Assembly (NCBI RefSeq): GCF_013170825.1
Contig: NZ_CP033365.1
Span: 7,018,001-7,082,000 of the forward strand
Length of the DNA stretch: 64,000 nt
Source of the DNA: Mesorhizobium sp. NZP2298
Lineage (GTDB): Bacteria > Pseudomonadota > Alphaproteobacteria > Rhizobiales > Rhizobiaceae
Direction: 5' to 3'
The position numbers and the translations under genes are program-made. Under the pieces are notes generated by a model, which was given only the letters and a program-made list of their open reading frames with translations, ran no database searches and was not told the DNA's origin. The first letter of the stretch is position 1. Every line of letters starts with the position of its first letter. Positions 1 to 9,970 of the stretch are shown one piece after another.

Positions 1-218
1 GTGTGGTGCTGATGACGGAATGTTCCATGAGCGACAACGTCGCGGTCGAGCATCCGGAAGTAGATTTCGTGCGCCCATGCAATCTGTGCCCGCATATGAA
101 GCGCATCACGCTCGCCAACATCCGGACCGCGCTCGAGGAGAACCGCTACGTCGTCACGATCGATCCTCATGTCGCTGAACGGGCCCGCTGGGCTGTGGAA
201 CGCATGCTCTTTGTATGA
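1..218 (+). CDS. nadA: Quinolinate synthase, C-terminal part (start lies before the window)
   Basis: This is the last 72 codons of a gene that begins outside the window. NadA is the [4Fe-4S] enzyme that condenses iminoaspartate with dihydroxyacetone phosphate to quinolinate, the second step of de novo NAD synthesis. The visible tail carries the NadA-typical segment EHPEVDF, then PCNLCPHMKRITL, whose cysteines belong to the conserved C-terminal cluster region, and ends in WAVERMLFV. Its TGA overlaps the ATG of nadB (ATGA at 215-218), so the two are translationally coupled in a nadA-nadB-nadC operon. Family identity is clear; the upstream part cannot be judged. Confidence 0.93.
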   Translation, partial: VVLMTECSMSDNVAVEHPEVDFVRPCNLCPHMKRITLANIRTALEENRYVVTIDPHVAERARWAVERMLFV

Positions 219-1756
219 CGGCGGACATCCATCACATTGGCGGAGCGCCGGTCATCATCGGCGCTGGTATCGCCGGGCTCATGACGGCGCTACACTTGGC
301 GCCGCAACCAGTCGTCCTTCTGTCAAGGACCTCGCTCGGAACCGAAGGCTCGAGCATTCTAGCCCAGGGCGGGCTCGCAGCGAGTCTGGGGGAGGACGAC
401 AGCCCCGACCTGCACCTCGCCGATACGCTTGCTGCCGGCGATGGGCTTTGCGACGAACAAATGGCCAGGCGGGTGGTAGAGGCCGCACCTCAAGCCGTCG
501 AGAATCTCATTCGTCTTGGTACTCCTTTCGACCGCTCGCTAGACGGGAGGCTGCAGCTGGGCCTGGAAGCGGCGCATTCGCGTCGCCGCATCGTGCACGC
601 CGCCGGCGACGCAACCGGCCGCGAGTTGTTTCGGGCGCTACTCGGCGTGGCGCGGCGAACCCGTTCGATCACGATCATGGAAGGCATGACAGCGCTTCGC
701 TTGGTTGTCGCAGAGGGCAGCATTGTTGGCTTGCTGACTGTCCTGCATGGCGCCGTGTTCGCATTGCCCACACGCCGCGTGGTGCTGGCGACCGGTGGTA
801 TAGGCGGCCTGTTTTGCGATACAACCAATCCGCTCTCCTCATTCGGGCACGGCCTGGCGCTTGCAGCCTGTGCTGGAGCGGAACTAGCCGATCTCGAATT
901 CGTGCAATTCCACCCGACGGCCCTCGACATTGCGCGCCGGCCAATGCCGCTTGTCAGCGAAGCAGTGCGTGGCGAAGGCGCGGTGCTGATCGATGAGCAC
1001 GGCCATCGCTTCCTGGCAGACACGCCCGGGGCAGAACTCGCATCGCGCGATGTGGTCGCGCGGGCGATCTCCGATCAGCTCGCAGCCGGGCATGGCGTCT
1101 ATCTCGATGCCCGACATTGTCTCGGGAAGAAATTCGCAAGACGCTTTCCGGCAATCGACGCTATTTGCAAGCATGCCGGCATCGATCCGGCGGTGGAACC
1201 CATTCCCGTACGGCCCGCTGCTCACTATCACATGGGCGGCGTGGCCGTTGACGCCGAGGGGCGAACTTCCGTTAGCGGCCTGTGGGCCTGTGGCGAAGTC
1301 GCATGCACAGGACTGCATGGCGCCAACCGGCTTGCCAGCAACTCGCTGACCGAAGCGGTTGCAACCGCCGCCTGGGTGGCTGAAAGCGTCGCGGGTACCT
1401 CTGCGGGTTGGCAGTGGCCTAGGCTTCCGGCAACTGTTCCCATCCGGCCCGACCCTTCACCTATTCGCCCGATTGTGTCCAATGCGCTTGGCATTGTTCG
1501 GAATGGGAAATCATTGTGCGACACGGTCGCGACACTGCTGCCGATCTCTGTTTGCGAGACGGCCGCGGCCGATCCGGCCCTGGTGGCATTGTTGATGGCG
1601 ATCGCCGCCCTTCGGCGCGAGGAGAGCCGCGGCTCCCACTTTCGATCCGATTTCCCCGGGCGCGATGCCGCCGCCCTCCCCTCACGATTGACGCTCTGCA
1701 CAGCTTTTGAGAATGCCGTCACGCTCAGATGGCAAGCATCCGAACGGAGCCGTTGA
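215..1756 (+). CDS. nadB: L-aspartate oxidase
   Basis: A 513-residue FAD flavoprotein that oxidises L-aspartate to iminoaspartate, the substrate of NadA. The N-terminus has the dinucleotide-binding motif IIGAGIAGLMTALHL (about residues 13-27), followed by SILAQGGLAASLGEDD. FHPTALDI, GEGAVLID and HRFLADTPGAELASRDVVARAI match the succinate dehydrogenase/aspartate oxidase flavoprotein fold. AAHYHMGGVAVD and GLHGANRLASNSLTEA are further family signatures. Length is normal for NadB. The start is fixed by the 4-base overlap with nadA; nadC starts one base after its stop region. Confidence 0.95.
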   Translation: MTADIHHIGGAPVIIGAGIAGLMTALHLAPQPVVLLSRTSLGTEGSSILAQGGLAASLGEDDSPDLHLADTLAAGDGLCDEQMARRVVEAAPQAVENLIRLGTPFDRSLDGRLQLGLEAAHSRRRIVHAAGDATGRELFRALLGVARRTRSITIMEGMTALRLVVAEGSIVGLLTVLHGAVFALPTRRVVLATGGIGGLFCDTTNPLSSFGHGLALAACAGAELADLEFVQFHPTALDIARRPMPLVSEAVRGEGAVLIDEHGHRFLADTPGAELASRDVVARAISDQLAAGHGVYLDARHCLGKKFARRFPAIDAICKHAGIDPAVEPIPVRPAAHYHMGGVAVDAEGRTSVSGLWACGEVACTGLHGANRLASNSLTEAVATAAWVAESVAGTSAGWQWPRLPATVPIRPDPSPIRPIVSNALGIVRNGKSLCDTVATLLPISVCETAAADPALVALLMAIAALRREESRGSHFRSDFPGRDAAALPSRLTLCTAFENAVTLRWQASERSR

Positions 1757-1757
1757 C

Positions 1758-2639
1758 ATGACTTCACTTGCACCACTTCCCCAGATCATCATGGAGCCCA
1801 TCGTGCGTTCTGCCCTGCTTGAAGACCTGGGCAGAGCCGGCGACATCACGAGCGATGCGATCATCCCCGCCGATTGCAAAGCGACGCTGGCGTTGAATGC
1901 CCGGCAGGCAGGCGTTGTTGCCGGGCTCGACTTGGTCATGTTTGCCTTCCTGCTGGTCGATCCCGGGATCAGCATCCAGCTGCGGTGTCCTGAGGGCGGC
2001 AAGGTTTCGGCCGGCCAGACCATCGCGATCGTAAACGGGCCGGCGCGCAGCCTGCTGACGGCGGAGCGGACGGCGCTCAATTTCTTATGCAAACTCAGCG
2101 GCATCGCGACGGCAACGGCTACGCTCGTAAACGCGGTGAGGGGCCATAACGCAAAAATCGTGTGCACACGCAAAACGACGCCCGGCCTGCGTGTCCTGGA
2201 AAAGTATGCGGTACGAGCGGGCGGCGGTGCCAATCACCGCTTCGCGCTCGACGACGCCGTGCTGATCAAGGACAACCACATCGCCATTGCCGGCGATATC
2301 CGCACCGCAATCGAGCGGGCGCGCAGCGCCATCGGTCACATGGTCAAGATCGAGGTCGAGGTCGACAGGCTGGACCAGTTGGAGATCGCGCTTACAGCGG
2401 GCGTCGACGCCGTGCTCCTCGACAACATGTCGGTCGAGGACCTTGCGCAGGCTGTGGCTATGGTCGGTGGCCGCGCGATCACCGAGGCTTCGGGCCGGGT
2501 AACGCGGGCGAGTGCCCCGGCAATTGCGGCGACCGGCGTCGACCTCATATCGGTCGGCTGGCTTACCCACAGCGCGCCCATTCTCGACATTGGTCTCGAC
2601 ATGCCGGCCGACCGAAATTGCAACAGGCATCTGAACTGA
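1758..2639 (+). CDS. nadC: Nicotinate-nucleotide pyrophosphorylase (carboxylating)
   Basis: A 293-residue quinolinate phosphoribosyltransferase that converts quinolinate and PRPP to nicotinate mononucleotide, closing the de novo NAD branch. Visible signatures are LLEDLGRAGDITSDAI near the N-terminus, TAERTALNFLCKLSGIAT, and the substrate-binding stretches TRKTTPGLR and LIKDNHI, then KIEVEV and LLDNMS. The start ATG at 1758 lies directly after the nadB TGA (1754-1756). The reading frame is open further upstream to 1707, but that would overlap nadB by about 50 bases, so 1758 is preferred. nadA-B-C form one operon. Confidence 0.95.
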   Translation: MTSLAPLPQIIMEPIVRSALLEDLGRAGDITSDAIIPADCKATLALNARQAGVVAGLDLVMFAFLLVDPGISIQLRCPEGGKVSAGQTIAIVNGPARSLLTAERTALNFLCKLSGIATATATLVNAVRGHNAKIVCTRKTTPGLRVLEKYAVRAGGGANHRFALDDAVLIKDNHIAIAGDIRTAIERARSAIGHMVKIEVEVDRLDQLEIALTAGVDAVLLDNMSVEDLAQAVAMVGGRAITEASGRVTRASAPAIAATGVDLISVGWLTHSAPILDIGLDMPADRNCNRHLN

Positions 2640-2649
2640 TGGAGAGGAC

Positions 2650-2997
2650 ATGAACCGGGATCGCAGGAACTCCTTTGGTCGCAGGCTAACCTGCGTCAGC
2701 ACGTCCCCGGTTCCACCAACAGCCGACGCAAGCCTTCTCGGCGCCAGGCGACACGCTTCAACAACGGAGGCGGGAGGGACGGACCAGCAAGGCACAGAAA
2801 GCCGCGTCGCAGTCCTTGGCGTCATCATCTGCCGACTCGACGAGATGCGCCAGTTGGCGGCCTCTCACGGGCTGGAACTTCTGAGTTATCTGCTGGACGT
2901 CGCCTTCACCGAATCCTGCGACGCGATCAGAAAGGAGCATTCCTGTGCTCAGAGTAAAATAACGGAAACCGTAATCCCCACGGATGACGTGAGTTGA
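2650..2997 (+). CDS. Small protein of unknown function downstream of nadC
   Basis: A 115-codon frame that begins 10 bases after nadC and has a clear ribosome binding site (GGAGAGGAC just before the ATG), so it is probably the last gene of the nad operon. The first 50 residues are low in structure and rich in Ser, Thr and Arg. The C-terminal half, LGVIICRLDEMRQLAASHG followed by LELLSYLLDVAFTESCDAI, looks like two amphipathic helices and resembles small rhizobial proteins of unknown role. No catalytic motif, signal peptide or membrane segment is visible. I do not recognise a named family. Confidence 0.55.
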   Translation: MNRDRRNSFGRRLTCVSTSPVPPTADASLLGARRHASTTEAGGTDQQGTESRVAVLGVIICRLDEMRQLAASHGLELLSYLLDVAFTESCDAIRKEHSCAQSKITETVIPTDDVS

Positions 2998-3142
2998 GCC
3001 TGCGGGCAGCAGTTGGAGAGTCCGCTCAAGAGCGCCACCACTCGCGTTTCGATAGAAGACTTCCCGCTGGCATGCGCCTTGTCTTCAGCATCCACTGCAA
3101 CGCTCCAGGTCACGGACGGAAGATTATGGAGAACAAGACCTT

Positions 3143-4138
3143 ATGAACGAACTCAGCCCAGACCTGACCTCGGATCCAATCGGTTGGGCGCTTCCCCGTT
3201 GGACGCGAGCGGAAGCCCAAGCGCTCCACGACGCGCCATTCAACGACCTTTTGTTTCAGGCGCAGACCGTTCACCGGCAGAATTTCGATCCCAACAAGGT
3301 CCAGCTGAGCCGGCTTCTCAGCATCAAGACCGGCGGATGCCCGGAGGATTGCGGCTATTGCAGCCAATCGGCACATCACGAAAGCGGGTTGAAGGCGTCA
3401 AAGCTGATGGAGGTCCGGCGCGTCATCGCCGAGGCGACCAAGGCACGCGATGCCGGCGCCACCCGCTATTGCATGGGCGCGGCCTGGCGAAACCCGAAGG
3501 CGCGCGACATGGACGCGGTGGTGGCGATGGTCGAGGGTGTCAAGGCACTCGGCATGGAGACCTGCATGACGCTCGGCATGCTCGATCTTGAGCAGGCCGC
3601 TCGTCTGAAACAGGCCGGTCTCGACTACTACAACCACAACATCGACACCTCCGAGCGCTATTACTCAGAGATCATCTCGACCCGGACATTTGCCGACCGG
3701 CTGGACACGCTGGCCAATGTCCGCGACAGCGGCATCAAGGTCTGCTGCGGCGGCATCGTCGGCATGGGCGAAGAACCGGTGGACCGGATCGACATGCTGG
3801 TGACGCTGGCCAATCTGCCGGAGCACCCGGAAAGCGTGCCGATCAACATGCTCATCCCGATCGAGGGCACCCCGCTTGCCGAGGCTGAACCCATCGAGCC
3901 GATCGAATTCGTGCGCGTCATCGCGCTGGCGCGCATCATGATGCCGAAATCGCATGTCCGACTCTCCGCCGGCCGCACCGCCATGACCGATGAAATGCAG
4001 GCGCTGTGCTTTTTTGCCGGCGCCAACTCGATCTTCGTCGGCGACACACTGCTGACGGCGGACAATCCCGGCGAAGACAAGGATACTCTGCTGTTCCAGC
4101 GTCTCGGCATCGAGCCGATGGAAATCGGCACGCAATGA
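3143..4138 (+). CDS. bioB: Biotin synthase
   Basis: A 331-residue radical SAM enzyme that inserts sulfur into dethiobiotin to form biotin. The radical SAM cluster motif is seen in [16 protein letters not shown] (CxxxCxxC), preceded by [30 protein letters not shown] and RLSAGRT are BioB signatures; the last carries the arginine associated with the second [2Fe-2S] cluster. The ATG at 3143 follows a purine-rich GGAGAACAAG. It is the first gene of a tightly packed bioB-F-D-A-Z set: its TGA overlaps the ATG of bioF by ATGA at 4135-4138. Confidence 0.96.
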   Translation: MNELSPDLTSDPIGWALPRWTRAEAQALHDAPFNDLLFQAQTVHRQNFDPNKVQLSRLLSIKTGGCPEDCGYCSQSAHHESGLKASKLMEVRRVIAEATKARDAGATRYCMGAAWRNPKARDMDAVVAMVEGVKALGMETCMTLGMLDLEQAARLKQAGLDYYNHNIDTSERYYSEIISTRTFADRLDTLANVRDSGIKVCCGGIVGMGEEPVDRIDMLVTLANLPEHPESVPINMLIPIEGTPLAEAEPIEPIEFVRVIALARIMMPKSHVRLSAGRTAMTDEMQALCFFAGANSIFVGDTLLTADNPGEDKDTLLFQRLGIEPMEIGTQ

Positions 4139-5274
4139 ACGAGGCACTTCTTGCCCGCTATGACGCGTCCTTGCGCGGACTGGCGCGCAAGGACCGGCTG
4201 CGCACACTTGCACCGCGCGCCGGGCTCGACTTCTCGTCGAACGACTATCTCGGGCTTGCCGCCTCCAAAAGACTTGGCGAAGCGGTGGCGGCGGCGATTG
4301 CGCGGGGGACGCCGGTCGGCGCGACCGGATCGCGGTTGTTAAGGGGCAACTCACCGGAGCACGAGGCCCTGGAGGCAGACGCCGCGGCGTTCTTCGGCGC
4401 CGAACGCGCGCTGTTCTTCGGCAGCGGCTACATCGCCAACTTCGCTCTGCTGACGACGCTGCCGCAAAAGGGCGACCTCTTGATCCTCGACGACCTTGCT
4501 CATGCCAGCATGCATGAGGGGGCCCGCGCTGGCCGCGCCGAGTTCAAGCTCGCCGCGCATAACGACATCGATGCTGTCGAGGATGCGATCACCCGCTGGC
4601 GCGCCGAAGGCGGCATGGGCCGCATCTGGATCGCGGTCGAAAGCCTCTACAGCATGGATGGCGACCGCGCCCCGATGGCGCGCCTTATCGCGCTTGCCGA
4701 TCGGCACGAGGCATTCCTCGTCGTCGACGAGGCGCATGCCACCGGCATCTGGGGACCGGACGGCCGCGGGCTGGCCGCCGCTTTCGAGGGCCGCGACAAC
4801 ATTGTCGCACTTCACACATGCGGCAAGGCGCTCGGCGCGTCCGGCGCACTCGTCACCGGGCCGGGAACGCTATGCGACTATCTCGTCAACCGCTGCCGGC
4901 CATTCATCTACGCCACCGCGCCGTCGCCTCTGATGGCGGTGGCAGTGCGCGAAGCGCTGGCCATGCTGTCCGACGAGCCCCAACGCCGTGTCCAGCTGCA
5001 GGAGCGCGTAGCCTTCGCGGGCCGCCAATTGGCCGAGCGCTGCGGCGTGAAGCCCAGCGGCTCGCAGATCCAGTCCTTTGTCATCGGCGACAACAGGCGC
5101 ACCATGGCGGTGGCGGCGGCGCTGCAGGCGCGCGGCTTCGACATACGCGGCATTCGTCCGCCGACCGTACCCGAGGGCACATCGCGACTGCGCATTTCGC
5201 TGACGCTCAACGTCGACGAAGCCGACATTTCGGCCATGCTCGAGGCGCTCGTCGAGGTGCTGGCCTCGACATGA
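4135..5274 (+). CDS. bioF: 8-amino-7-oxononanoate synthase
   Basis: A 379-residue PLP enzyme (alpha-oxoamine synthase family) that joins pimeloyl-ACP or -CoA with alanine to make 8-amino-7-oxononanoate. Visible features are [12 protein letters not shown] and [11 protein letters not shown] near the N-terminus, [29 protein letters not shown] (PLP-ring aspartate and histidine), and [15 protein letters not shown], which carries the PLP lysine. The start at 4135 is set by the ATGA overlap with bioB, and the end overlaps bioD by the same device at 5271-5274. Length is usual for BioF. Confidence 0.95.
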   Translation: MNEALLARYDASLRGLARKDRLRTLAPRAGLDFSSNDYLGLAASKRLGEAVAAAIARGTPVGATGSRLLRGNSPEHEALEADAAAFFGAERALFFGSGYIANFALLTTLPQKGDLLILDDLAHASMHEGARAGRAEFKLAAHNDIDAVEDAITRWRAEGGMGRIWIAVESLYSMDGDRAPMARLIALADRHEAFLVVDEAHATGIWGPDGRGLAAAFEGRDNIVALHTCGKALGASGALVTGPGTLCDYLVNRCRPFIYATAPSPLMAVAVREALAMLSDEPQRRVQLQERVAFAGRQLAERCGVKPSGSQIQSFVIGDNRRTMAVAAALQARGFDIRGIRPPTVPEGTSRLRISLTLNVDEADISAMLEALVEVLAST

Positions 5275-5906
5275 CCAAGCGCATCGTCATCACCGGAACA
5301 GATACCGGAATCGGCAAGACGGTGTTTTCGGCGGGATTGGCCGGCTTCCTCAACGGCTTCTACTGGAAGCCGGTGCAGTCGGGCCTCGACGGCGAGACCG
5401 ACAGCGAGGTTGTTGCGCGGCTTGCCGGCCTTCCGCCGGGGCGCGTGCTGCCGGAAGTGTATCGCCTGAAGGAGCCGCTGTCGCCGCATCGTTCGGCCGA
5501 ACTCGATGGCGTCGCGATAGACGTGGCAAGGCTCTCGCTTCCGGACTTGCCGGGTCCGATCGTCATCGAAGGTGCCGGGGGACTGATGGTGCCGCTCAAC
5601 CGGCGGACCAAGTTCATCGACATATTTGCTCAGTGGCGGGTGCCGGTCATCCTGTGCGCCCGTACCAAGCTCGGCACCATCAATCACACCTTGTTGTCGA
5701 TCGAGGCCCTGCGGGCTCGCTCGATCCCGCTCGTCGGCATCGCCTTCATCGGCGATGAAGTGGCAGATACGCAAAGGACAATCGTGGAATTCAGCGGCAT
5801 ACGCCAGCTTGGCAGGCTGCCGCTGCTCGATCCGCTGACGAGTGAGACGCTGAGGGAAGCGATGGTTGCCGGCTTCGACCTCGCAGCGATCGCAGGAGGC
5901 GAGTGA
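5271..5906 (+). CDS. bioD: Dethiobiotin synthetase
   Basis: A 211-residue ATP-dependent enzyme that closes the ureido ring of biotin using CO2 and 7,8-diaminononanoate. The P-loop is GTDTGIGKTVFSA (about residues 9-21). YWKPVQSG and PIVIEGAGGLMVPL are family motifs. The frame is open far upstream, inside bioF, but only the ATG at 5271 gives a BioD-like N-terminus (MTKRIVITG) and it overlaps the bioF stop by ATGA. The stop at 5904-5906 overlaps the bioA ATG by one base. Confidence 0.95.
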   Translation: MTKRIVITGTDTGIGKTVFSAGLAGFLNGFYWKPVQSGLDGETDSEVVARLAGLPPGRVLPEVYRLKEPLSPHRSAELDGVAIDVARLSLPDLPGPIVIEGAGGLMVPLNRRTKFIDIFAQWRVPVILCARTKLGTINHTLLSIEALRARSIPLVGIAFIGDEVADTQRTIVEFSGIRQLGRLPLLDPLTSETLREAMVAGFDLAAIAGGE

Positions 5907-7171
5907 TGTCGCAGTCTCAAGTCTGGCATCCGTTCACCCAGCACGCGCTCGAGCCGGCTATCCCTGAAATCGTCAGGACGGAAGGCGCCTACCTCTACAA
6001 GGCTGACGGCACACGTATCCTGGACGCCATTTCGTCCTGGTGGGTCGTCACGCATGGCCACCGCCATCCCCGCATCATCAGGGCCATCGAGAAGACCGCG
6101 TCGAGCCTCGACCAGATCATCTTCGCGGGCTTCACCCACGAGCCAGCCGAACGCTTGGCCAGGGCGCTTGTCGGGCTCGCTCCCACCGGTCTCGACTGGG
6201 TGTTTTATTCCGACAGCGGCTCGACCTCAGTCGAAGTCGCGCTGAAGATGGCGCTCGGCTATTTCCGCAACATCGGCGCGCCGCGCTCGCGCATCGTCGT
6301 CATGGAGCACAGCTATCATGGCGACACCATCGGCACGATGAGCGTCGGCGCCCGAGGCGTGTTCAACGCCGCCTACGAACCCTTGCTGTTCGAGGTCGAC
6401 ACCATCCCCTTCCCGGCCGCCGGGCGCGAGCAGGACACGCTGGATCGGTTCGAGGCCGTCAGCCGCGACCGGCGCGCCGCCGCGCTGATCGTCGAACCGC
6501 TGGTGCTTGGCGCCGGCGGCATGCTGATGTATCCGGCCTGGGTTCTGGCCGAATTGAAGAAGATTGCCGAAGCCTCCGGCACGCTGCTGATCGCCGACGA
6601 AGTGATGACCGGCTGGGGGCGGACCGGAACCATGTTCGCTTGCGAGCAGGCGTCGATCTCTCCGGACATCCTGTGCACCTCGAAGGGGCTGACCGGCGGC
6701 GCCATCCCGCTGGCCGCCACGCTCGCCACCGATGACATCTTCCAGGCCCATTATTCCGAAGACCGGAAGAAGACATTCTTTCATTCGAGCTCCTACACCG
6801 CCAATCCGATTGCCTGCGCGGCCGCACTCGCCAATGTCGAGATCTGGCGTGACGAGCCGGTGGCCGAGCGGGTCACGGCCTTGAGCGCGAAGCAGGCCGC
6901 CGGGCTGCGACGCTTCCGGGACAATCCATATTTCACGGACAGCCGGACGACCGGCACGATCGCCGCCCTCGATCTGCGCACCGGCTCAGCGGGCTATCTG
7001 GCCGAAATCGGGCCAAAACTGCGCGCTTTTTTCCTCGAGCGCGGCCTACTCGTGCGCCCGCTCGGCAATGTCCTCTATCTTCTGCCACCCTATTGCATCA
7101 CCAGCGAGGAACTGAACGGGCTCTATGACGCCATCGAGGAGGCCGGCGAACGCTTCGGCTCGCAGCCATGA
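5906..7171 (+). CDS. bioA: Adenosylmethionine-8-amino-7-oxononanoate aminotransferase
   Basis: A 421-residue class III PLP aminotransferase that uses S-adenosylmethionine as amino donor to make 7,8-diaminononanoate. Signatures are VWHPFTQH at the N-terminus, [53 protein letters not shown] (PLP-ring aspartate) and CTSKGLTGG with the PLP lysine. I chose the ATG at 5906, which follows AGGAGGC and overlaps the bioD stop by one base (TGATG); a GTG one codon earlier is possible. The end overlaps bioZ by ATGA. Confidence 0.95.
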   Translation: MSQSQVWHPFTQHALEPAIPEIVRTEGAYLYKADGTRILDAISSWWVVTHGHRHPRIIRAIEKTASSLDQIIFAGFTHEPAERLARALVGLAPTGLDWVFYSDSGSTSVEVALKMALGYFRNIGAPRSRIVVMEHSYHGDTIGTMSVGARGVFNAAYEPLLFEVDTIPFPAAGREQDTLDRFEAVSRDRRAAALIVEPLVLGAGGMLMYPAWVLAELKKIAEASGTLLIADEVMTGWGRTGTMFACEQASISPDILCTSKGLTGGAIPLAATLATDDIFQAHYSEDRKKTFFHSSSYTANPIACAAALANVEIWRDEPVAERVTALSAKQAAGLRRFRDNPYFTDSRTTGTIAALDLRTGSAGYLAEIGPKLRAFFLERGLLVRPLGNVLYLLPPYCITSEELNGLYDAIEEAGERFGSQP

Positions 7172-8151
7172 GCAGGTCATCGCGTATTCTCGGGTTTGGC
7201 CATCATGCGCCCGGCCGCAAAGTGGCGAACGCCGAGATCGAGAGCAATCTCGGCCTCGAGCCGGGCTGGATCGAGCGGCGTACCGGAATTCGTTCGCGCT
7301 TCTGGGCAACCGACGAAGACACGCTGTCTGGCCTGGCCGCCCGTGCCGGCGACATGGCGCTGGCGAACGCCGGCATGGACCGCAGTGACATCGGTCTGCT
7401 GTTGCTTGCCACCTCGACGCCCGACCACCTTCTGCCGCCCAGTGCACCCTTGGTCGCGCACAAGCTCGGCCTTGGCCGCCCAGGCGCGGTCGATCTAACC
7501 GGCGCCTGCGCCGGCTTCATCTATGCGCTGATGTTCGCGGACGGGTTCACCCGCCTGCACGGCAAACCAGCGCTGGTCATCGCCGCCAACATCCTCAGCC
7601 GCCGCATCAATCCAGCCGAGCGCGCGAGCTCAGTCCTTTTCGCCGATGCCGCCGGCGCCCTGGTGATTGGTGCGTGCGAGGACCCTGATCTAGGTATTCT
7701 CGGCGCTTCGGTGGATTCGGACGGCTCGCGCTACGGGCTGATCCAGATCCCGGCCGGCGGAAGCAGCATCCCATTCCATGACGATCTGGATCTCGGGCAA
7801 ACTCGGATGACGATGACCGACGGACGCGAAGTGTTCGCCAAAGCTGTTGAGATGATGACCGATTGCTCTACAAGCGCGCTTGCCGTTGCCGGAGTGCGAC
7901 CACAGGACATCGATCGGTTTGTGCCGCACCAGGCCAATGCCCGCATTTTCGATGCGGTGGGGCGAAACCTCGGCATCGCCGATGAAGCGATCGTCAAGAC
8001 GATCGCCGAGTATGGCAACTCTTCCGCCGCGACGATCCCGCTCTCGCTGTCGCTCGCCCATCGGGCGGCGCCGTTCCGGCCGGGGGAGAAGGTTCTTCTG
8101 GCGGCCGCGGGTGCGGGTCTTAGCGGCGGTGCGATCGTCGTTGGAATTTAG
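7168..8151 (+). CDS. bioZ: BioZ-type 3-ketoacyl-ACP synthase III for pimeloyl precursor synthesis
   Basis: A 327-residue KAS III (FabH-like) protein. The catalytic triad is visible: cysteine in [12 protein letters not shown], histidine in VPHQANARI, asparagine in [10 protein letters not shown]. The C-terminus [11 protein letters not shown] is typical. A FabH-like gene at the end of a biotin operon, translationally coupled to bioA, matches BioZ of alphaproteobacteria. BioZ was described on the M. loti symbiosis island and was later shown in Agrobacterium to condense glutaryl-CoA with malonyl-ACP toward pimeloyl-ACP. That substrate here is inferred from context; an ordinary FabH role cannot be excluded by sequence alone. 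Confidence 0.88.
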   Translation: MSRSSRILGFGHHAPGRKVANAEIESNLGLEPGWIERRTGIRSRFWATDEDTLSGLAARAGDMALANAGMDRSDIGLLLLATSTPDHLLPPSAPLVAHKLGLGRPGAVDLTGACAGFIYALMFADGFTRLHGKPALVIAANILSRRINPAERASSVLFADAAGALVIGACEDPDLGILGASVDSDGSRYGLIQIPAGGSSIPFHDDLDLGQTRMTMTDGREVFAKAVEMMTDCSTSALAVAGVRPQDIDRFVPHQANARIFDAVGRNLGIADEAIVKTIAEYGNSSAATIPLSLSLAHRAAPFRPGEKVLLAAAGAGLSGGAIVVGI

Positions 8152-8209
8152 CCGCGCGAACCGAACTGCCAAGACTGACCTTGAACGATGAATACAGGGA
8201 CAACGACCA

Positions 8210-8662
8210 ATGCGAAAACTAGTCGCCGGCAAGCTGCACGGCATCCACGTCACCGAAGCGAACCTCAACTACCATGGTTCGATAACGCTCGACCCCGACC
8301 ACTGCGAGGCAGCCGGGATCCTGCCGATGGAATTCGTGGAGATATGGAACAAGAATTCCGGTGCGCGGATTTCGACCTATGTCATCCTCGGCGAGCGCGG
8401 TTCACGGTGCTGCATCCTCAACGGAGCGGCGGCTCGCACCTGTCAGCCCGACGACCCAATTATCGTCTGCAACTCCATCTACCTGGACGAAGCGCATATC
8501 ACCTCGCTGAAGCCGCGCATCGTCACGTTCGACCAGGATAACTACATACTCGACCGCCTGAGCTACTCCGTCGATCTTGACACAGACGGCCGTTACAGTT
8601 TCTCGATCCTTGATGAGGCGAATGAAGCTTTGGCAATTCCAGCCTTGGTTTCCGGGGCGTGA
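8210..8662 (+). CDS. panD: Aspartate 1-decarboxylase proenzyme
   Basis: A 150-residue pyruvoyl-dependent decarboxylase that turns L-aspartate into beta-alanine for pantothenate and CoA. The self-cleavage site is seen as YHGSIT (Gly23-Ser24): Ser24 becomes the pyruvoyl group of the alpha chain. GKLHGIHVTEANLNYHGS, IWNKNSGARISTY and ILNGAAA follow the E. coli PanD pattern. The C-terminus is about 25 residues longer than the E. coli enzyme, as in some rhizobial copies. It sits 58 bases after bioZ on the same strand with AGGGACAACGACC before the ATG, completing the island's nad-bio-pan vitamin block. Confidence 0.92.
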   Translation: MRKLVAGKLHGIHVTEANLNYHGSITLDPDHCEAAGILPMEFVEIWNKNSGARISTYVILGERGSRCCILNGAAARTCQPDDPIIVCNSIYLDEAHITSLKPRIVTFDQDNYILDRLSYSVDLDTDGRYSFSILDEANEALAIPALVSGA

Positions 8663-9098
8663 GCCGCGCTCCGCAGATGTGCGAGCCTCGGCACTGAAGA
8701 GCGTCTGGTCTAAGACTCGACGAAGTTGCTGAAAAAGGGCCGATGCCCACTGCGCCTTGGGCACCGTGGGCCTTCGTGGGATGGCGCAATGTCTCGCAGC
8801 TGCTGATCCGCGAACAGCGGTTTGCATGTCTGACCCTTGTCTCAGGTTACTTGCGGTGGCGGCTTGCAAATTCTTTCTGCTTTCTCAAGCGCCGCGGCTG
8901 GGTCCTTGACGACCTGGCTTTTCATGATCTTTGCCGCCGTGTCGATCAAGCAGGCCACCGTCTTCCGCATCGGCAGCGGTGCCAACCATCATCGCGAATA
9001 TGGCTAGCCGAACGGCCGCAAGCAGCATTGAGGTGGGCCTTCGGCAAAGTGTTTCCCGCCGGCGCCAAGGCTCGCCAGCCATCCGACGCCTGATCGCG
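8663..9098. other. Non-coding or decayed stretch
   Basis: About 430 bases after panD with no frame that resembles a gene. Several short open frames exist on both strands, but none has a plausible start with a ribosome binding site or a recognisable protein. No terminator with a T run is visible after panD. Confidence 0.4.
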
Positions 9099-9290
9099 TT
9101 ACATATCAGGTTCGTCGATCGGTGGCTTGGCAGCAAGACCGAGCCTGGCTCGTTGGCCATCGGCGTAATTTTCGGCGGGAAACTGTGTCTTGAACCGAAG
9201 AACTGTCAGTTTGCCGTCCTCGACAATATGAACAACCCATCCCCCACTACAACGCTTGACCCGCACGTCATTAGGTTCGCCAGCCACCAT
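9099..9290 (-). CDS. Small unknown protein downstream of a nod box
   Basis: A 63-codon minus-strand frame with a good ribosome binding site (GAGGGG seven bases before the ATG, read on the minus strand). The middle part, SGGWVVHIVEDGKLTVLRF and then YADGQRARLGLA, has the look of a small conserved rhizobial protein: a beta-rich segment followed by a short helix ending in the RLGL motif. No signal peptide or membrane segment. The nearest regulatory signal upstream on the same strand is the nod box at 9628-9676, about 340 bases away, with nothing else convincing between. If transcribed from it, the gene would be flavonoid/NodD induced. Function unknown. Confidence 0.6.
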   Translation of the reverse strand: MVAGEPNDVRVKRCSGGWVVHIVEDGKLTVLRFKTQFPAENYADGQRARLGLAAKPPIDEPDM

Positions 9291-9627
9291 TGCTGCCCCT
9301 CATTTTCGTTGCCCTTGGGCTGAGACTGGAAGTCGTTCCCGCACATCGGAAAACATAGGACCTTACGTAACGTCAAGCCCCGATTTTGGGATAGCCGATG
9401 CCTTGTCGATTTCAGGGTGACGGCGATTCTGGTCCGCAACGTCCGTGATTGCTCAAATCGATTTAGATGCGCAGATTTTGCATGTTAATTCAGCCTTGTT
9501 ATCCACAACTAACGTGAATGGGAACGCGTATTCAGTCCGAGTACCTCTAAAAAAAATCTGCCGCTCTGGTGAGGGGAGCGGGCGATCAGGGCGTGTGAGG
9601 TGCTGACGTCAAACGCGAGATTCCGGA

Positions 9628-9676
9628 AGATTGATAAAATCGTTTGTTTCGATGAGATGCATCCACCCTGTGGATA
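9628..9676 (-). promoter_or_regulatory. nod box (NodD-binding promoter element), pointing left
   Basis: Read on the minus strand, the 49 bases run TATCCACAGGGTGGATG, then CATCTCATCGAAACAAACG, then ATTTTATCAATCT. This follows the nod box consensus: ATCCA...GGATG palindrome, ATC-x-AAACAA core, and the AT-rich ATTTTAxCAATC end. NodD-type LysR proteins bind such boxes and activate transcription with flavonoids. It points toward lower coordinates, so its first plausible target is the small gene at 9099-9290. It lies between panD and groES. Confidence 0.88.
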
Positions 9677-9970
9677 GAAATACAGTCCCATGAACGGGCA
9701 AGCCTCTGGTGCGGGAGATGATGCTAAAGGAGACATCCCGCATGGCCACTCCACGCAAAAGCTCGGCACGTCTCGGCGCTACCAAATGCTCAGCCCCTCA
9801 CCTCGCTCTCTACGGTGCGACGAAGCGCGCTGGCAGATCGCGGAAGGCACAATGGTTACCGATCCGCAGGGTGGATTCATCCTGTGGGTCGAGCCTCCGA
9901 ACACCATCGATTGGCTCGACTCTTTCAGGGCTGCATCGTCCGGAAAATCGTGATCGCCCACCCTCTTGTC
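9677..9970. other. Interval between nod box and groESL promoter, no confident gene
   Basis: A plus-strand ATG at 9739 has a good Shine-Dalgarno (AAAGGAG) and opens a 79-codon frame to 9978, but its product is low in complexity and unlike any known protein. Another frame (9690-9953) ends in GGFILWVEPPNTIDWLDSF, which looks more protein-like but has no ribosome binding site. Either may be a relic; I do not call a gene. Confidence 0.3.

Noticed and set aside
3061..3100. TGGCATGCGCCTTGTC before bioB as a sigma-54 promoter
   Set aside because: The -12 element reads GT instead of the required GC, so the match fails at the most conserved position.
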